Shown in pieces: positions 11,487 to 22,815 of a stretch of DNA of 64,000 nt. The DNA lies in contig NC_134839.1 of assembly GCF_965363235.1 (NCBI RefSeq), forward strand, positions 79,943,410-80,007,409, read 5' to 3'. Each line of letters opens with the position of its first letter. Positions within the stretch are counted from its first letter, which is position 1. A program made the position numbers and the translations under genes. The DNA comes from Mytilus galloprovincialis (lineage: Eukaryota; Mollusca; Bivalvia; Mytilida; Mytilidae). Below the pieces are notes generated by a model. It did no database searches. It worked only from the letters and a program-made list of their open reading frames with translations, and was not told where the DNA came from.

Positions 11487-12765
11487 CATAGATTTGGAGG
11501 ATTTTCTGTGACTATACATTATATTTTATACATTTTTCTGCTTGATTCATATATATATATTTGTCATGTTTAACGCTTTGTTTAATGCGCGCAGTTGGCA
11601 AAAGGAAGTTTTTTTTAAACATTCGACTGTATTTGGTTCATTTCAAGTGAGAAGAATATATCATTATGGTAAAACAATATTCACTTCAGCTGGCCAAAAC
11701 AGTCACCGTGGACGGTGTTCGTCGACTGTCGATAAACTTGTTTCGAAAATAACCAATGAAACCGCTGTTCCAATTGGAACAAAAACCTGGATATACTGAT
11801 TATGAAGGTTTTTAGTTTTACTGGTTTTAGATTTGTTCTTGTCGTTCCTGTCGATCAAGCAACATGGCCACCGTTAATAGAAATAGGAAATAATGGTAAA
11901 TTGTAAGTAATTGACTCATCTCTTGAAAACCATAATGGAAAGAGAATTCTTAACAGAATTAAAAAAATGCTCAACATGTCAAGAACTAACACCAAATTTA
12001 TTAGTGGGCTCTAAAACGGAGTTATTATTTCCGTAAAATGACGTCAGAGTAGTAATTCCTTTAAATTGCGATGTCTGTCAATTTGATATAAAAATAAGGA
12101 AATTTGGTATGATGGCAAATTGAGAATTATGTTAGGAAATAATAACTATGTTGTAGCACAGTTGCGACAGTTTGTGCGATACATCGGATATTTTGAAATG
12201 TCTGGCAAATTTTGATTTCAATTATTTATATTATCGTTCAGATAGATAATGTTCGATTTTGTTTCCCGCTTGATAACAGCATGGTCGTGTCATAATCTGC
12301 ACATACTTTCTAGAAGTAACAAGAATTAACTATGAATTTCAAATCAGACTTTTAGTGAAATTATTTTTAACATAGTAGAACTTCCCCAATCAAGGTAGAT
12401 GAAGTTTACTTAGATAAAGCCAGACATATTTAAAAACAACTTATAAAAATATAAGGCCAGACTGTCTTCTATCATCCGATATATCAAAAAGTCGATTACC
12501 TATAATATAATCACCATTTGAACAAATGATAGTACAGTTAAATAAACTGTTTACCTGATTCCATTTTGTAATTTGTAAAACATCATAGAATTGAATAAAT
12601 TAATTTAATGGAAAAGAATGTGTAATTTATTCCAGTTTAACAGATGCCATCTGACCAAGGGTATATACCAATTGAAACCACAATCCCATACTCATTTTTT
12701 GAATTGTGACATCATATAGTTAGACTTAGCACCTAGTTTTCACTAACCATTGACAACATATGACA
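11487..12765. other. AT-rich stretch, nothing firm
   Basis: An 85-codon open frame (11542-11799, +) directly follows the small membrane-protein gene. It shows no recognisable domain and may be 3' UTR or chance. Confidence 0.4.
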
Positions 12766-12860
12766 GGAACCACTTTGGGAGCAGGATCTGTTTTTCTTAC
12801 TTAATTGTTTTTCCATGGCGCTGATTGTCCCCTTGGTATATTCCCATCTCTTTATTTTTC
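12766..12860 (+). repeat. Short fragment of retroelement tail A
   Basis: It contains the GGAGCAGGATCTG and CCATGGCGCTG blocks and a TGTCCCCTTGGTAT stretch in the same order as the longer tails at 24418, 33176 and 56094. Confidence 0.5.
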
Positions 12861-13198
12861 ATTTTGGATTTTTACCAGCAAGCTGTGTGATTTCCAGTAT
12901 TAATCTTTTAGAATATCAAAAATTAAGTCTGATTTGTAATTTTAATATAGTTTATTACATTGTCCAACCAAAACTTTCGAGAAACTGAGATATTATCACA
13001 AAGATTTAATATTCAATCTATAGAAAATAATTTAAAGCATCTGGCTTTTCTTCGTATCTTCGAATTTTGTATCGATCTGCCAAGAGTCCAAAAAGTATTC
13101 CTTTAACAAGTTAATATATACTGATATATTTCAATTGGTTAACAATGTAAAAAGCACATATATTAATATACGAATGTGATACGTTAATGTGCATAATT

Positions 13199-13256
13199 GT
13201 CTGTTCTATGGTCGGGTTATTGTCTCTTTGACACATTCCCCATTTCCATTTTCCAT
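13199..13256 (+). repeat. Extreme 3' end of retroelement tail B
   Basis: This matches the last ~58 bases of the element that ends at 42755: a GGTCGGGTTATTGTCTCTTT block, then GACACATTCCCCATTTCC. It is probably a severely 5'-truncated insertion. Confidence 0.65.
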
Positions 13257-13977
13257 TTTATTATGATGTTGTGCATGGTAAAGAAATTTGAAGAAAAAAC
13301 CTGATGAATATTTCGTATCGATTAATATAATGTTCCTGAATATTTCATTTATAAATATCCTGTTAATAAATAACCGTCTGAAATGTTGACACATTTCCAT
13401 TGAGTGGAGTGTTGTAACAGTGATGTATACTGTTCAGGACGTAACTTGTCAAAATTATCAACGGTTATTAGAATTAATAAACAAGGCATTGGAAATCGCA
13501 AAAAAATAGACTATTTTTTATATTTAAGGCGGTTTTCTGTTACTTACCGTAAACAAAGTTAGGTTCGCTATGTATAAGTGTTTCGACGTAAGCAACATAA
13601 ATAATATTCAACACATCGAAGAACATTTCTACAGGATACTGAAGTTAATTTACAGACACAGAACTTTTTTATCTCCAAAAATAGATCAAAATGCATAGAA
13701 ACTTGAAACTAGGGGATATAAATTAACGGAGTTATATCTGTTCGCCATAACATTTCCCCTTAAATTTGATTTAATCTTTAGAATATGTCCAATTCCATTT
13801 TCATGATAATCATTTGTTATAATATATATTTTACAAGTATTGTATATTTAAAAACGAACACTAAATATATAGTGTTTTATAAGTATGAAATCAAAGATTA
13901 AAATTTTCTTTACAGCAAATCACAAACATGATAGATTCTAATATTTGGTTTGAAAAAAAAATTGAGATATCACATCT

Positions 13978-15213
13978 GTTAAGAAAGATTGTCGTTTAGC
14001 ATCTTTAAATCCTGTCATGCATGATGGGTTATTGCGCGTCAAGGGACGTCTCAACTTGTCACTAAGCAAATGTCCAGTCATTATACCAAATTCTCATCAC
14101 GTGACCACTTTAATAATCAGGTCGTTTCACGAAAAAAATGGTCATACAGGAATGTCACAAGTGCTAGCATCATTACGGGAAAAGTATTGGATTTTAAAAG
14201 GACCTAGTACTGTCCGAACAGTTTTGAACAGGTGTGTAAGATGTAGACGATATCAAGCACCGCTTTGTTTTTAGAAGATGGCTTCTGTTATAGACGATCA
14301 GAAAACTCCTGATAAACCACCATTTACCTTTGTTGGAATAGACTACTTTGGTCCATTAAATGTTGAAGTTGGACGTTCAGTCGTTAAAAGATACGGTTGC
14401 CTTTTTACATGTCTTACAACAAGAGCTGTTCACATAAAGTAGCTCATAGTTTGACTACAGATTCTTTTATTTCTGCTTTCCAACGTTTTACGAGCAGGCG
14501 AGGCATACCTGAAAAGGTGTATAGTGATAACGGGACAAATCTTGTAGGTGGAGAATCGGAACTTCGGAAATATATTGAACAATGGAACAGAACAAAAATA
14601 TCCAGTTACATGTCACACAAGGATATTAATTGGACTTTCAATCCGCCAAACGCTAGTCATCGTGGTGGTGTATGGGAAAGAATGATTCGTACGACACGCA
14701 AAATTCTGAGAGCTCTTGCAAATGAACAACTTCTTACCGATGAACAGTTACTTACCTTTATGGCTGAAGCCGAAAGAATCGTCAATGATAGACCGATAAC
14801 ACTAGTCAGTAATGATTCTCGAGATTTGCCAGTTCTCACACCGAATATGTTATTACTAATGAAAAACAACACTTTAATACCGCAAGGTGTGTTTGATGAG
14901 AAAGATGTATATGCTAAAAGGTGGTGAAAGCAGATACAATACTTAGCTAATGTATTCTGGAGACGTTGGTTACGTGAATATTTACCAACTCTACAGCAGA
15001 GAAACAAATGGCAAAGAGAACAACGAGATGTAAGGATTGACGACATTGTAATCATTGCAGATGACCATACACCGAGAGGACAGTGGCCATTAGGACGAGG
15101 AATTGAGGTCATTAGGAGCCGCGATAGTCTTATCGGTAGTTGTGTGATCAAAACAAAAGAGTCAAAATTTTTAAGACCAGTAACTAAATCATGTATACTT
15201 GAATGTTCACAAT
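13978..15213 (+). pseudogene. BEL/Pao integrase remnant
   Basis: Translation shows, in order, an H2C2 zinc-binding part (HEKNGHTG, then CVRC), a catalytic-core part with the Asp in YSDNGTNL and the Glu in GGVWERM, and a C-terminal segment with the NDRPIT motif common to BEL/Pao integrases. The frame is not continuous, so it is a dead copy. It lies directly upstream of the LTR of the same element. Confidence 0.85.
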
Positions 15214-15290
15214 AGAATTAACAGTAATTAATTGATATTTGTCAGTTTTTTTGTGTGATGACAATTTTTAAGAAATGTCATGGTGGGGAG

Positions 15291-15890
15291 TGTTAGATTT
15301 GAAATGTAATTCCAAATTGTTGGGTTACTTCATTTATTATTACTGAATTTATTTATTTATTTATAATACTTGTAGATACTATTTTTGGGTATTTGCGCTC
15401 ATGAACATTATATTATTTCCCGTTTTTAAGTTTTATGACGTTTCACTTTTAACATACGTTACGTTGTCTAGTTTTTTATTCATTGCAAGTTATTTGATAT
15501 TCGGAGACACATCATTATTTTATAGAGAGATCATAATCGGTAAGAGATAATTTATGTACATTTTTAAGAACAATATTTATTTAAAGAAGAAATATTAAGA
15601 ATTGTAAAAGTATTTATAAATTAATATTTATTCTAATTAACTTTTTAATTTAACAAGTTACTTATGAAGAGTGAAAGAAAGTGAATCATATTGTTTGATT
15701 AGTATTATGCCTTTAGTGTTTTAAGTTACATTTTAACTTACGTGTATTTGTATTTTATTGTAGAGAATCGGTTGTTATGATATAGTATATGAAGCCAAAA
15801 TTATATGTAGTTTTGAAGAATAAAGATACTTATATAGACCGCATACTCGACTTATCGCCTTATTTGATGTCTTTGATGTGATCCGTTACA
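15291..15890 (+). repeat. 3' LTR of the BEL/Pao remnant
   Basis: The 600-bp segment begins TGTTAGATTTGAAATG directly after a purine tract and ends GATCCGTTACA, which gives the TG...CA ends expected of an LTR. A GAATAAAG polyadenylation-type signal lies near its end. No second copy is in the window, so the boundaries are inferred from termini alone. Confidence 0.65.
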
Positions 15891-15914
15891 CTAATGTTGA
15901 TGAAATACAAACAG

Positions 15915-16412
15915 GCGCCATTATGACCAAAAAGAACTAAAACATGAATGTGTCCAAAGTACACGGATGCCCCACTCGCACTATCCTTTTCCATGTTCAA
16001 TGGACCGTGAAATTGGCTAATAATCTAATTTGGCATTAAAATTAGAAAGATTATACTATAGAGAACATATTTTTATGTACCAAGTTTCAAGTTGATTAGA
16101 CTTCAATTTCATCAAAAACTACCTTGACCAAAAACTTTAACCTGAAACTCCCACTTTCATTTTCTATGTTGAGTGGACCGTGAAATTGGGTCAAAAGTCT
16201 AATTTGGCTTTGAAATTAGAAAGGTTATATCATAAGCAACAAGTGTACTAAGTTTCAAGTTGATTGGACTTCAGCTTCATCAAAAACTACCTTGACCAAA
16301 AACTTTAACCTGACCGGACGCACAGACGGACGAACGGACGGACGACGGACGAACGAACGGAACACAGACCAGAAAACGTAATGCCCCTCTACTATCGTAG
16401 GTGGGGCATAAC
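15915..16412 (+). repeat. Dispersed repeat with duplicated AACTACCTTGACC module
   Basis: This is a longer copy of the repeat at 5885-6046. The module running from the TTGATTGGACTTCA-type block through AAAACTACCTTGACC occurs twice in tandem, then an ACGGACGAACGG microsatellite and the conserved CCCCTCTACTATCGTAGG end follow. Confidence 0.8.
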
Positions 16413-17073
16413 AATAAAAAGAAACATCACACAAAAAACAAAAGATTAAGCAACAACTACTTTTTGTGTTCGTCGATCATCGCTGTACGGGTGATATATA
16501 AATACCAGGCGTCCGGCTGTAAGTGGTTTTTATCACAGGTTTGTATCAGCTATATCTCAGAAAGTTTGAACATCAGTGCCAAAACTATTTGTAAAGGAGG
16601 CATACCCATTGGAAATATAAATTATATGGAATATTGCAAGCACTCTCTTATCTCGTTATTTGTAGGATTATCTAAATGTCTATATTATCGGTGTTTAAGT
16701 TGAGTTCCAATATCAGCGCTGATTAAAATGCTAAAAGGAGTAATGTCCCTTCAGAAGAAAATTGCCTAGTGAACAATTCTTGTCAGATATTTATGAAATT
16801 TATATCGGAAATGTCGAATACTAGTTCGAAAAACAGCGCCGCTCAAATACGTTTAAGAGTTCATAGGAAATATATGTTTATAACACTATTTTGTATAAAG
16901 TGCAATGAAGCCCTCTCCACACACCTACATTTCTGGTAAGGTAGTATTGGAATGTACTTATCTATACTTCAAAAGAAAGATATCGATTTATTTTATTTTC
17001 ATCTGACTTAGGTGGGATTTTTTCCATTTTGACCCCTTTCCGAAATGTCAACGGAATTTCCGTAGTTCATTAA
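16413..17073. other. Nothing recognised
   Basis: A 100-codon plus-strand frame at 16401-16703 shows no domain and is probably chance. No other signal is seen. Confidence 0.4.
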
Positions 17074-17530
17074 CGTTAACGTCTCCTCGCGAGGAGACGT
17101 TAAGAATTGAACGATGGACAGTCTGCGGGCTGAATGCTTCTTGCTACATGATTGGAAGATATTACTGAGACGTGAATGATTAAAGATCGTTGATTGGTTG
17201 GGACAATCCAAACCTAGTAAATGTCTTTCAATCCCGTAGAGTATCGGATTTTTCCTCTATATTTTAGCAATTAGATTTTGCCTGGTCGTAAACATGCATA
17301 TTGGTACACAGGTAACTTTTATTTATTAATAGCCGAATCTCCTGGAGTTTTGTAAATAGTCACAACATTAAACGATTTACTACTTTATAACGTGTGTCCT
17401 CACGTGTGTGGTAAATTTGTTGATTGATATGCAAGCTAGGCTATTCTGAATGAATTAATCTTCAAAGCGAGAACACATTCCACTTTCATCAGCTAAGAGA
17501 CAGCTAGCTTTTTTTTTAAAGCTATTACTT
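17074..17530 (+). mobile_element. Helentron-like (HINE/pearl-type) non-autonomous element, copy 1
   Basis: The 5' end is a perfect 28-bp palindrome (17076-17103, centre CTCG/CGAG). The 3' end is a hairpin (17505-17524, TAGCTTT...AAAGCTA). Just before that hairpin, GAGAC is complementary to GTCTC in the 5' palindrome. The roughly 450-bp body is about 80-90% identical by eye to copy 2 at 34997-35430 and has no open frame. A 5'-terminal inverted repeat whose partner sits inside a 3' terminal hairpin is the layout known for Helentron-derived elements, including bivalve 'pearl' repeats. The family assignment is inference from structure. Stretch 17531-17854 beyond it holds nothing recognised. Confidence 0.65.
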
Positions 17531-17854
17531 GTACGGTTATTGCCGAGCTAAAAAGATGAAAAGAAAATGAAAAAAATACTGAAAAATCACATTTTGCCAC
17601 ACTTTTCTAAGGGTATATAATACTTGTATTTTCAAACAGAGATGAATGGGTCTATTGAATGATGTTCCTCATTTTTATTTCTTTAGATTTTTAAAAATTT
17701 GAATTAAAAATAAACTTAACCGTGTCAAAATCCTAACTGTGTCCACACTCTTTATATCAACACTTGTTCAATTGTACTGCAATTTTGCGGACATCTTTTA
17801 GTAAGAATAATACCAGCAATGTTTAGGATGGGTTCGAAATTATGCGCTCATTGA

Positions 17855-18229
17855 TTTTCCTTGGCGTATACTACACTTATTTACAATAATATCGTACATT
17901 GACATCTAGATAGAGTGTTGTGTATTTTCCTTGTCGTATACTACACTTATTTACCATAATATCGTACATTGACATCTCGATTGAGTTAATTTTCCTTGGC
18001 GTATACTACACTTATTTACCATAATATCGTACATTGACATCTAGATAGAGTTTATTTTCCTTGGCGTATACTACACTTATTTACCATATTATCGTACATT
18101 GACATCTATAGATAGAGTGTTGTTTATTTTCCTTGGCGTATACTACACTTATTTACCATAATATCGTACATTGACATCTAGATAGAGTTTATTTTCCTTG
18201 GCGTATACTACACTTATTTACCATAATGA
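17855..18229. repeat. 65-bp satellite array, left half
   Basis: About six tandem units share the blocks TTTTCCTTGGCGTATACTAC, ACTTATTTACCATAATATCG, TACATTGACATCTAGATAGA. The period is 65 bp with occasional 4-5 bp longer units. The array stops in mid-unit at CCATAAT, where an LTR element begins, and resumes on the other side at 22353. Confidence 0.95.
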
Positions 18230-18465
18230 TGTGGTGCCGCTTGTGTACACATAGAAGAACCAGTCCATATCTTACAGTATGCCAAGCAATACCTCTTGAC
18301 GACTGACGTCACGAGGATCTCTTCTACTTCCGCTTACTGTATTAAACACATGTATAATTATATTGCTGTCTACTGATTCATCAGATATACAGAGATTTAC
18401 AGATATTAAAGGTATTCTGTTTATTACACATACACTTTACTTATTTGTACCATATCGGCACAACA
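18230..18465 (+). repeat. 5' LTR of the second gag-bearing element
   Basis: This matches 22112-22352 closely. It begins TGTGGTGCCGCTTG and ends CGGCACAACA. The left edge could be two bases earlier because GA precedes the TG in both copies. Confidence 0.88.
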
Positions 18466-19121
18466 TTGGCGTCGTACGACAAAGAACGAATAAATTTTTA
18501 GCAAGTGAGGCGGACTCCACGAGGGCGCCTTTGCAGATTTGAAAACTTGATGCTTCATTTTTTGTAAATTCATTACGTGCACATTACCATAAATTTACAT
18601 CAGATTGATTGTAGATTAAATTGCATCAAATTTTTACAGTTTAGCACGTATGAAATCTTCATATTTGATATTTTTCATCGGATAAGGTTAGGAGTTTCCG
18701 GTTAATCGCCATTAGGTCCTTCTTCACGGAAGTCATTTGTCTGCATTACTCCATTGCGCAGACGCTAACCAGAAACAGTCTTCATTTCAGTAGATTGGTT
18801 TCGTATAATATTTTGATACTGAACTTGGACTGATATTTAATATTATAGAAGGTGTCTTCACTCATAAATATTTATGAACAACAGATAATACACCGTATAA
18901 TAGAATACAGTGTGTCAGCTGAGTCTCTGTTCCAGTTCTGTCCTTTATTGTTGCCTGCATTTTAAATTATAAAAGTAGTAGCTTTTATAAAAAAGCTGCA
19001 TTGTTTATGTCTTGAATCTCACATAAAAGTTGTGATTTTGAGATTTTATTTGCCTTGAGTAATTACTCAGTGCATATCATATTGTTTTGAGTTGCAGAAT
19101 ATTGCAATTTGAAATATTTTA

Positions 19122-20081
19122 TTGCAATTGGAGAATAAATTGTGGTATTCTATTAACAAATTAAAGGACAAAATGGCAGGAATTGGGGATGATAATGAAC
19201 TAACTCAGAATGAAAACCTTGAAGAGTTGACACAAGTAGAGATATTAAACAAAGAACACATAGCTGACAACACTCTAACTGTACATAAAAACAACATGTC
19301 ATTAGAGCAGCTTTACCAAGAATTTAAGGAAGAGAGAAAGGCAAACGAAAAAAGGGCTGCTGAGATGGATAGCCGGGTTAAACAAAGCGAGGAACGCATT
19401 AACCGAATATTCAATGGTTTGTTGAATTTCAAAGCAGAACAAAAGGAAGCAATGAAAATTTGTTCAGAAAATATTGGAGCAATATCCCAGCAAGTCCAAC
19501 AGTCGGAACATAGAATTGACCAGAAGATAGATGACAACGCTAAGCATTTAGAAGAATTAACATCTGAAAAGTTTAATGCCTTAGCAAGAAAGTTGGACAA
19601 AATGGATCCATCGGAGGAGGCGAGTACAGTTCAATTTAAGAGTGCCTTTGAGCAACCGGGATCATTTCAAGAGATGACATCAGTGGTTAGTGATTTGGTT
19701 ACCAAAAGGAACAAAGAAGTCAAACTCCCCTCTATGGATACCCCAGTTAAACAAAAAGTTGAACCTAGTCAATATATTGCTAGGACACAATTAATGCAAA
19801 ATACGCCTCCTGCCTCATCAATCAGTTCAATTGACCATACAACTACACAGCCTGAATCAAAAGCAGATGTACTTCCACCTTTAAGTGCCAAAGGTAGTGT
19901 GTTAGGGCCCTCGGCTCTACACAACACAGTGTTGTTTCCACAGCCTCATGGCAAAGACATGCCAAAAAGTGTTGGTACTGAGCAGGAAACTTATCACATG
20001 CAAGGTTCGCTGTCGCTACCTAGTGACAAGGGTCACGTGCCAGGGCCCTCGGTTCTGCACGGTCTAACACAGGTATGCTAA
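19122..20081 (+). CDS. First ORF of the gag-bearing element (coiled coil)
   Basis: This 319-residue ORF is highly charged. Residues about 60-170 form a predicted coiled coil (LEQLYQEFKEERKANEKRAA and similar heptads). The C-terminal half is Ser/Pro/Thr-rich and low in complexity. No enzyme motif is present. It overlaps the start of the following gag ORF by seven bases. A capsid-assembly or scaffolding role is possible but unproven. It is treated as part of the mobile element. Confidence 0.65.
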   Translation: MQLENKLWYSINKLKDKMAGIGDDNELTQNENLEELTQVEILNKEHIADNTLTVHKNNMSLEQLYQEFKEERKANEKRAAEMDSRVKQSEERINRIFNGLLNFKAEQKEAMKICSENIGAISQQVQQSEHRIDQKIDDNAKHLEELTSEKFNALARKLDKMDPSEEASTVQFKSAFEQPGSFQEMTSVVSDLVTKRNKEVKLPSMDTPVKQKVEPSQYIARTQLMQNTPPASSISSIDHTTTQPESKADVLPPLSAKGSVLGPSALHNTVLFPQPHGKDMPKSVGTEQETYHMQGSLSLPSDKGHVPGPSVLHGLTQVC

Positions 20082-21415
20082 CACAGCCTCCATTCAACGG
20101 CACAGAAGGAGCATCCACGGAATATATATCCAAACAGTATACTACTCCAGCAACGGATACTTCAACATTGTCCTATGTTGGTACACCATATGTAGCCCAA
20201 GGTACACATGTAAGTAGTACTCCATTACACATACAACCAGCTGCAAGTAGCGAGTCACATGCAGCTTCCTTGGTACAGAATAGACCAGCCATGTGCACTA
20301 CTATGGAATCAATGGTACAACATACCCCATTCGCGTTCATGACCCCTGTGATGACAACAGTCTCGTCGACAGACCCGTCACCAAAGCAAATTGATACTAG
20401 AAGGTCGAGATCGCGCAGTATAAAGGAAAAGAAACGAAGCCACAGCTCTTCCTCTGATTCCTCTCTTGATAGGGAGTACTCAAGATGGCATGACAATTCT
20501 GGGGCTAGGGACAGGAGTAGAAGTCCTCAGCTTCCTAAGATGCAAATCTTTACAGGAAGAGGATCCCTTAATTGGGAAGCATTTGTTAATCAATTTGAAA
20601 GGACTGCAGGCCGAAGACAGTGGGAGGATCGGAAGAAGGTTTGCAGACTATTAGACTGTTTAGCAGATGTGGCATTAGAATATGCCCGCAAAGTGAATAT
20701 CAGTGATGATTACAAGGCGTTGCGAAAAGCCCTTAAGCAACGTTTTAGCAAGAAGGATGAACCAGTTTCAGCAAGACGTCAGTTACAGTATGTAAGGCAA
20801 CAGGACAGTGAAACCCTGGAAGAGTTTGCCGAACGTGTCCATTTTATAGCCATGGACGGATACAATAAATGTGACAATTCGATTATTGATCAAATCGGTA
20901 CAGAGGCATTTCTCAGAGGTTGCAAGGATAAGGAGTCTGTCCGTCACGTTATAGAAGGAAATCCAGAGTCTATCAACAAGGCATTGAAACATATGAAAAC
21001 GTCTGTTGCAAACCAAAAAGCTATATATGGGTCAAGAAGTCCGAATTTTGCCCATCGACAAGTTTCATTTGCAAACAGTATGGATAACTTGACTGACATA
21101 GTACATGTCGATCACAGCCCATTGGAGGATGAAGTACAAAACTTGACAGAGCTTGTGTCTAAATTATCAGATGTAATGCTTTCCTCAGATCAATCTGCTT
21201 CTAGAAGATCCCCAAAGTTCAATGTATATCGATCAATTACACCCCCACAAATTCAAAGGTCATATAGTCCTTCACAGCAACGTTTACTGTCACCAGGACC
21301 AAACTATAAGAATTCAGGATACTCCAGACAACAGTCTCCGTCATCCAATGGCAGTGTTAAGCATAGCCCTAATCCATCAGCTGAGTCTTTAAATATCAGC
21401 GGGAAGAGTGGGTAG
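20075..21415 (+). CDS. Gag core ORF of the second LTR element
   Basis: This 446-residue ORF has a Ser/Thr-rich N-terminus, an Arg/Ser-rich tract (RRSRSRSIKEKKRS) at about residues 105-135, and a retrotransposon gag core at about residues 150-310 (IFTGRGSLNWEAFVNQFE, then LEEFAERVHFIA). The core resembles the gag of the element at 28-5561, with the same order of F-x-G-R, W-x-A-F/Y and L-x-D-x-A/V blocks. No CCHC zinc knuckle is seen; the basic RS-like tract may bind RNA instead. Confidence 0.8.
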   Translation: MLTQPPFNGTEGASTEYISKQYTTPATDTSTLSYVGTPYVAQGTHVSSTPLHIQPAASSESHAASLVQNRPAMCTTMESMVQHTPFAFMTPVMTTVSSTDPSPKQIDTRRSRSRSIKEKKRSHSSSSDSSLDREYSRWHDNSGARDRSRSPQLPKMQIFTGRGSLNWEAFVNQFERTAGRRQWEDRKKVCRLLDCLADVALEYARKVNISDDYKALRKALKQRFSKKDEPVSARRQLQYVRQQDSETLEEFAERVHFIAMDGYNKCDNSIIDQIGTEAFLRGCKDKESVRHVIEGNPESINKALKHMKTSVANQKAIYGSRSPNFAHRQVSFANSMDNLTDIVHVDHSPLEDEVQNLTELVSKLSDVMLSSDQSASRRSPKFNVYRSITPPQIQRSYSPSQQRLLSPGPNYKNSGYSRQQSPSSNGSVKHSPNPSAESLNISGKSG

Positions 21416-21453
21416 GTCAACGCTCGACCCTTAATTCTGATGACCAAAATGAA

Positions 21454-21735
21454 ATGGCAAATGACATATCAGAACAGAGGCCCACGGACTCGTCTGATGT
21501 TGTTAGAAGTCGTGAGTTGACAGTAAGGGTTACATCGTTAGATCCAAATGAAAGTATTATTGTGAAGAATGCATCGATAATAACACTGGTGAACAATACA
21601 TTAAGGCCAGCAGAGATAGGCTCTGAAACTGTTACAGTAATATTTGGTTTAAGCAAGAAACTAGTTATTAGCCAGGTTGGAATGAAAACACCCCAGAATA
21701 TTGATGGAATACAGATAGATTTGTGCATGGCATAA
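21454..21735 (+). CDS. Short ORF after gag, function unknown
   Basis: This 93-residue frame follows gag. It is hydrophobic and beta-strand-like (VTVIFGLSKKLVISQVG) with no active-site motif. It occupies the place where protease would normally follow gag, but no DTG or DSG triad is visible. It may be non-coding. The rest of the interval up to the 3' LTR is 3' leader with a GGGGCC-TTT-GGCCCC hairpin at about 21810. Confidence 0.3.
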   Translation: MANDISEQRPTDSSDVVRSRELTVRVTSLDPNESIIVKNASIITLVNNTLRPAEIGSETVTVIFGLSKKLVISQVGMKTPQNIDGIQIDLCMA

Positions 21736-22111
21736 CTGCTGTCATGCTGTGAGGTTGAGCATTCCTGGCACATGTACCTATGGGACATAACAGTCACTCA
21801 GAGACGCAATCTGGGGCCTTTGGCCCCGTTTGCATGTTTATTTATATAGGTACATTCATTGTATGGACTTTGTAAATATATTTGTTTTTACCAGGAAGGT
21901 ACTGCAATTTGTAAATACGTTAATTGATTGTATTTATATTCAGTCATTTGTGAATCTGCTTGCATGTTCAAGGATGCTTCGAGTGGCATCCTGCACTTGG
22001 AGGTGTAAATGAAGAGGGTAATGTACTTATGTTTTCGGTAGTGTTTTATCTTGCTTTTTAGGTTTATTTTATAGTTTAAATATGTGACTGATTCTACATG
22101 AAGGGGACGGA

Positions 22112-22352
22112 TGTGGTGCCGCTTGTGTACACATACAAGAACCAGTCCATATCTTACAGTATGCCAAGCAATACTTCTGGACGACTGACGTCACGAGGAT
22201 TCTCTTCTACTTCCGCTTACTGTATTAAACACAATCATGTATAATTATATTGCTGTCTACTGATTCATCAGATATACAGAGATTTACAGATATTAAAGGT
22301 ATTCTGTTTATTACACATACACTTTACTTATTTGTACCATATCGGCACAACA
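22112..22352 (+). repeat. 3' LTR of the second gag-bearing element
   Basis: This is the second copy of the short LTR, five bases longer than the left one because of two small indels. The satellite resumes directly after its terminal CACAACA. Confidence 0.88.
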
Positions 22353-22815
22353 ATATCGTACATTGACATCTGGATAGAGTTTATTTTCCTTGGCGTATAC
22401 TACACTTATTTACCATAATATCGTACATTGACATCTAGATAGAGTTTATTTTCCTTGGCGTATACTACACTTATTTACCATAAAATCGTACATTGACATC
22501 TAGATAGAGTTTATTTTCCTTGGCGTATACTACACTTATTTACTATAATATCGTACATTGACATCTAGATAGAGTTTATTTTCCTTGGCGTATACTACAC
22601 TTATTTACTATAATATCGTACATTGACATCTAGATAGAGTTTATTTTCCTTGGCGTATACTACACTTATTTACTATAATATCGTACATTGACATCTAGAT
22701 AGAGTTTATTTTCCTTGGCGTATACTACACTTATTTACTATAATATCGTACATTGACATCTAGATAGAGTGTTGTTTATTTTCCTTGGCGTATACTACAC
22801 TTATTTACCATATTA
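22353..22815. repeat. 65-bp satellite array, right half
   Basis: About seven tandem 65-bp units have the same consensus as 17855-18229. Several consecutive units share the variant ACTATAATATCG in place of ACCATAATATCG, which suggests local amplification after the array was split. Confidence 0.95.

Larger units (their letters stand above)
13978..15890 (+). mobile_element. Broken BEL/Pao LTR retrotransposon remnant
   Basis: Only the 3' portion is present: the integrase-coding part, a purine-rich tract (TGGTGGGGAG, 15281-15290) and a 3' LTR. The integrase type (GHTGMSQVLA zinc-binding part, [10 protein letters not shown] and YSDNGTNLVG core motifs, HRGGVWERMIR) is that of BEL/Pao. No gag, protease, reverse transcriptase or 5' LTR is seen. 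The coding part is broken, with about two or three breaks, so this is a fossil of moderate age. The neighbouring DNA at 13257-13977 holds nothing recognised. Confidence 0.85.
18230..22352 (+). mobile_element. LTR retrotransposon with gag, no visible pol, inserted in satellite
   Basis: Terminal repeats of about 236 and 241 bp (18230-18465 and 22112-22352, TG...CA) bound a 3.6-kb interior. A primer-binding-site candidate starting TGGCGTCGTACGAC lies two bases inside the left LTR, and a purine tract (GAAGGGGACGG) adjoins the right LTR. Two long ORFs are present, the second with a gag core, plus one short ORF. No protease, reverse transcriptase, RNase H or integrase motif is seen. The element splits a satellite unit, and the exact target duplication (3-5 bp around AAT) is unclear. 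The LTRs differ by a few substitutions and two small indels, so the insertion is fairly recent. It appears whole for a gag-only type. Confidence 0.85.

Noticed and set aside
14657-15151. 164-codon minus-strand ORF
   Set aside because: It is the antisense shadow of the BEL/Pao integrase remnant and has no domain of its own.
17855-18229. Regular 65-bp repeats considered as a CRISPR-like array
   Set aside because: The whole unit is conserved with no unique spacers, and the setting is a eukaryotic genome. It is a satellite.
20173-20496. Minus-strand ORF opposite gag
   Set aside because: Shadow frame of the gag ORF of the second LTR element.
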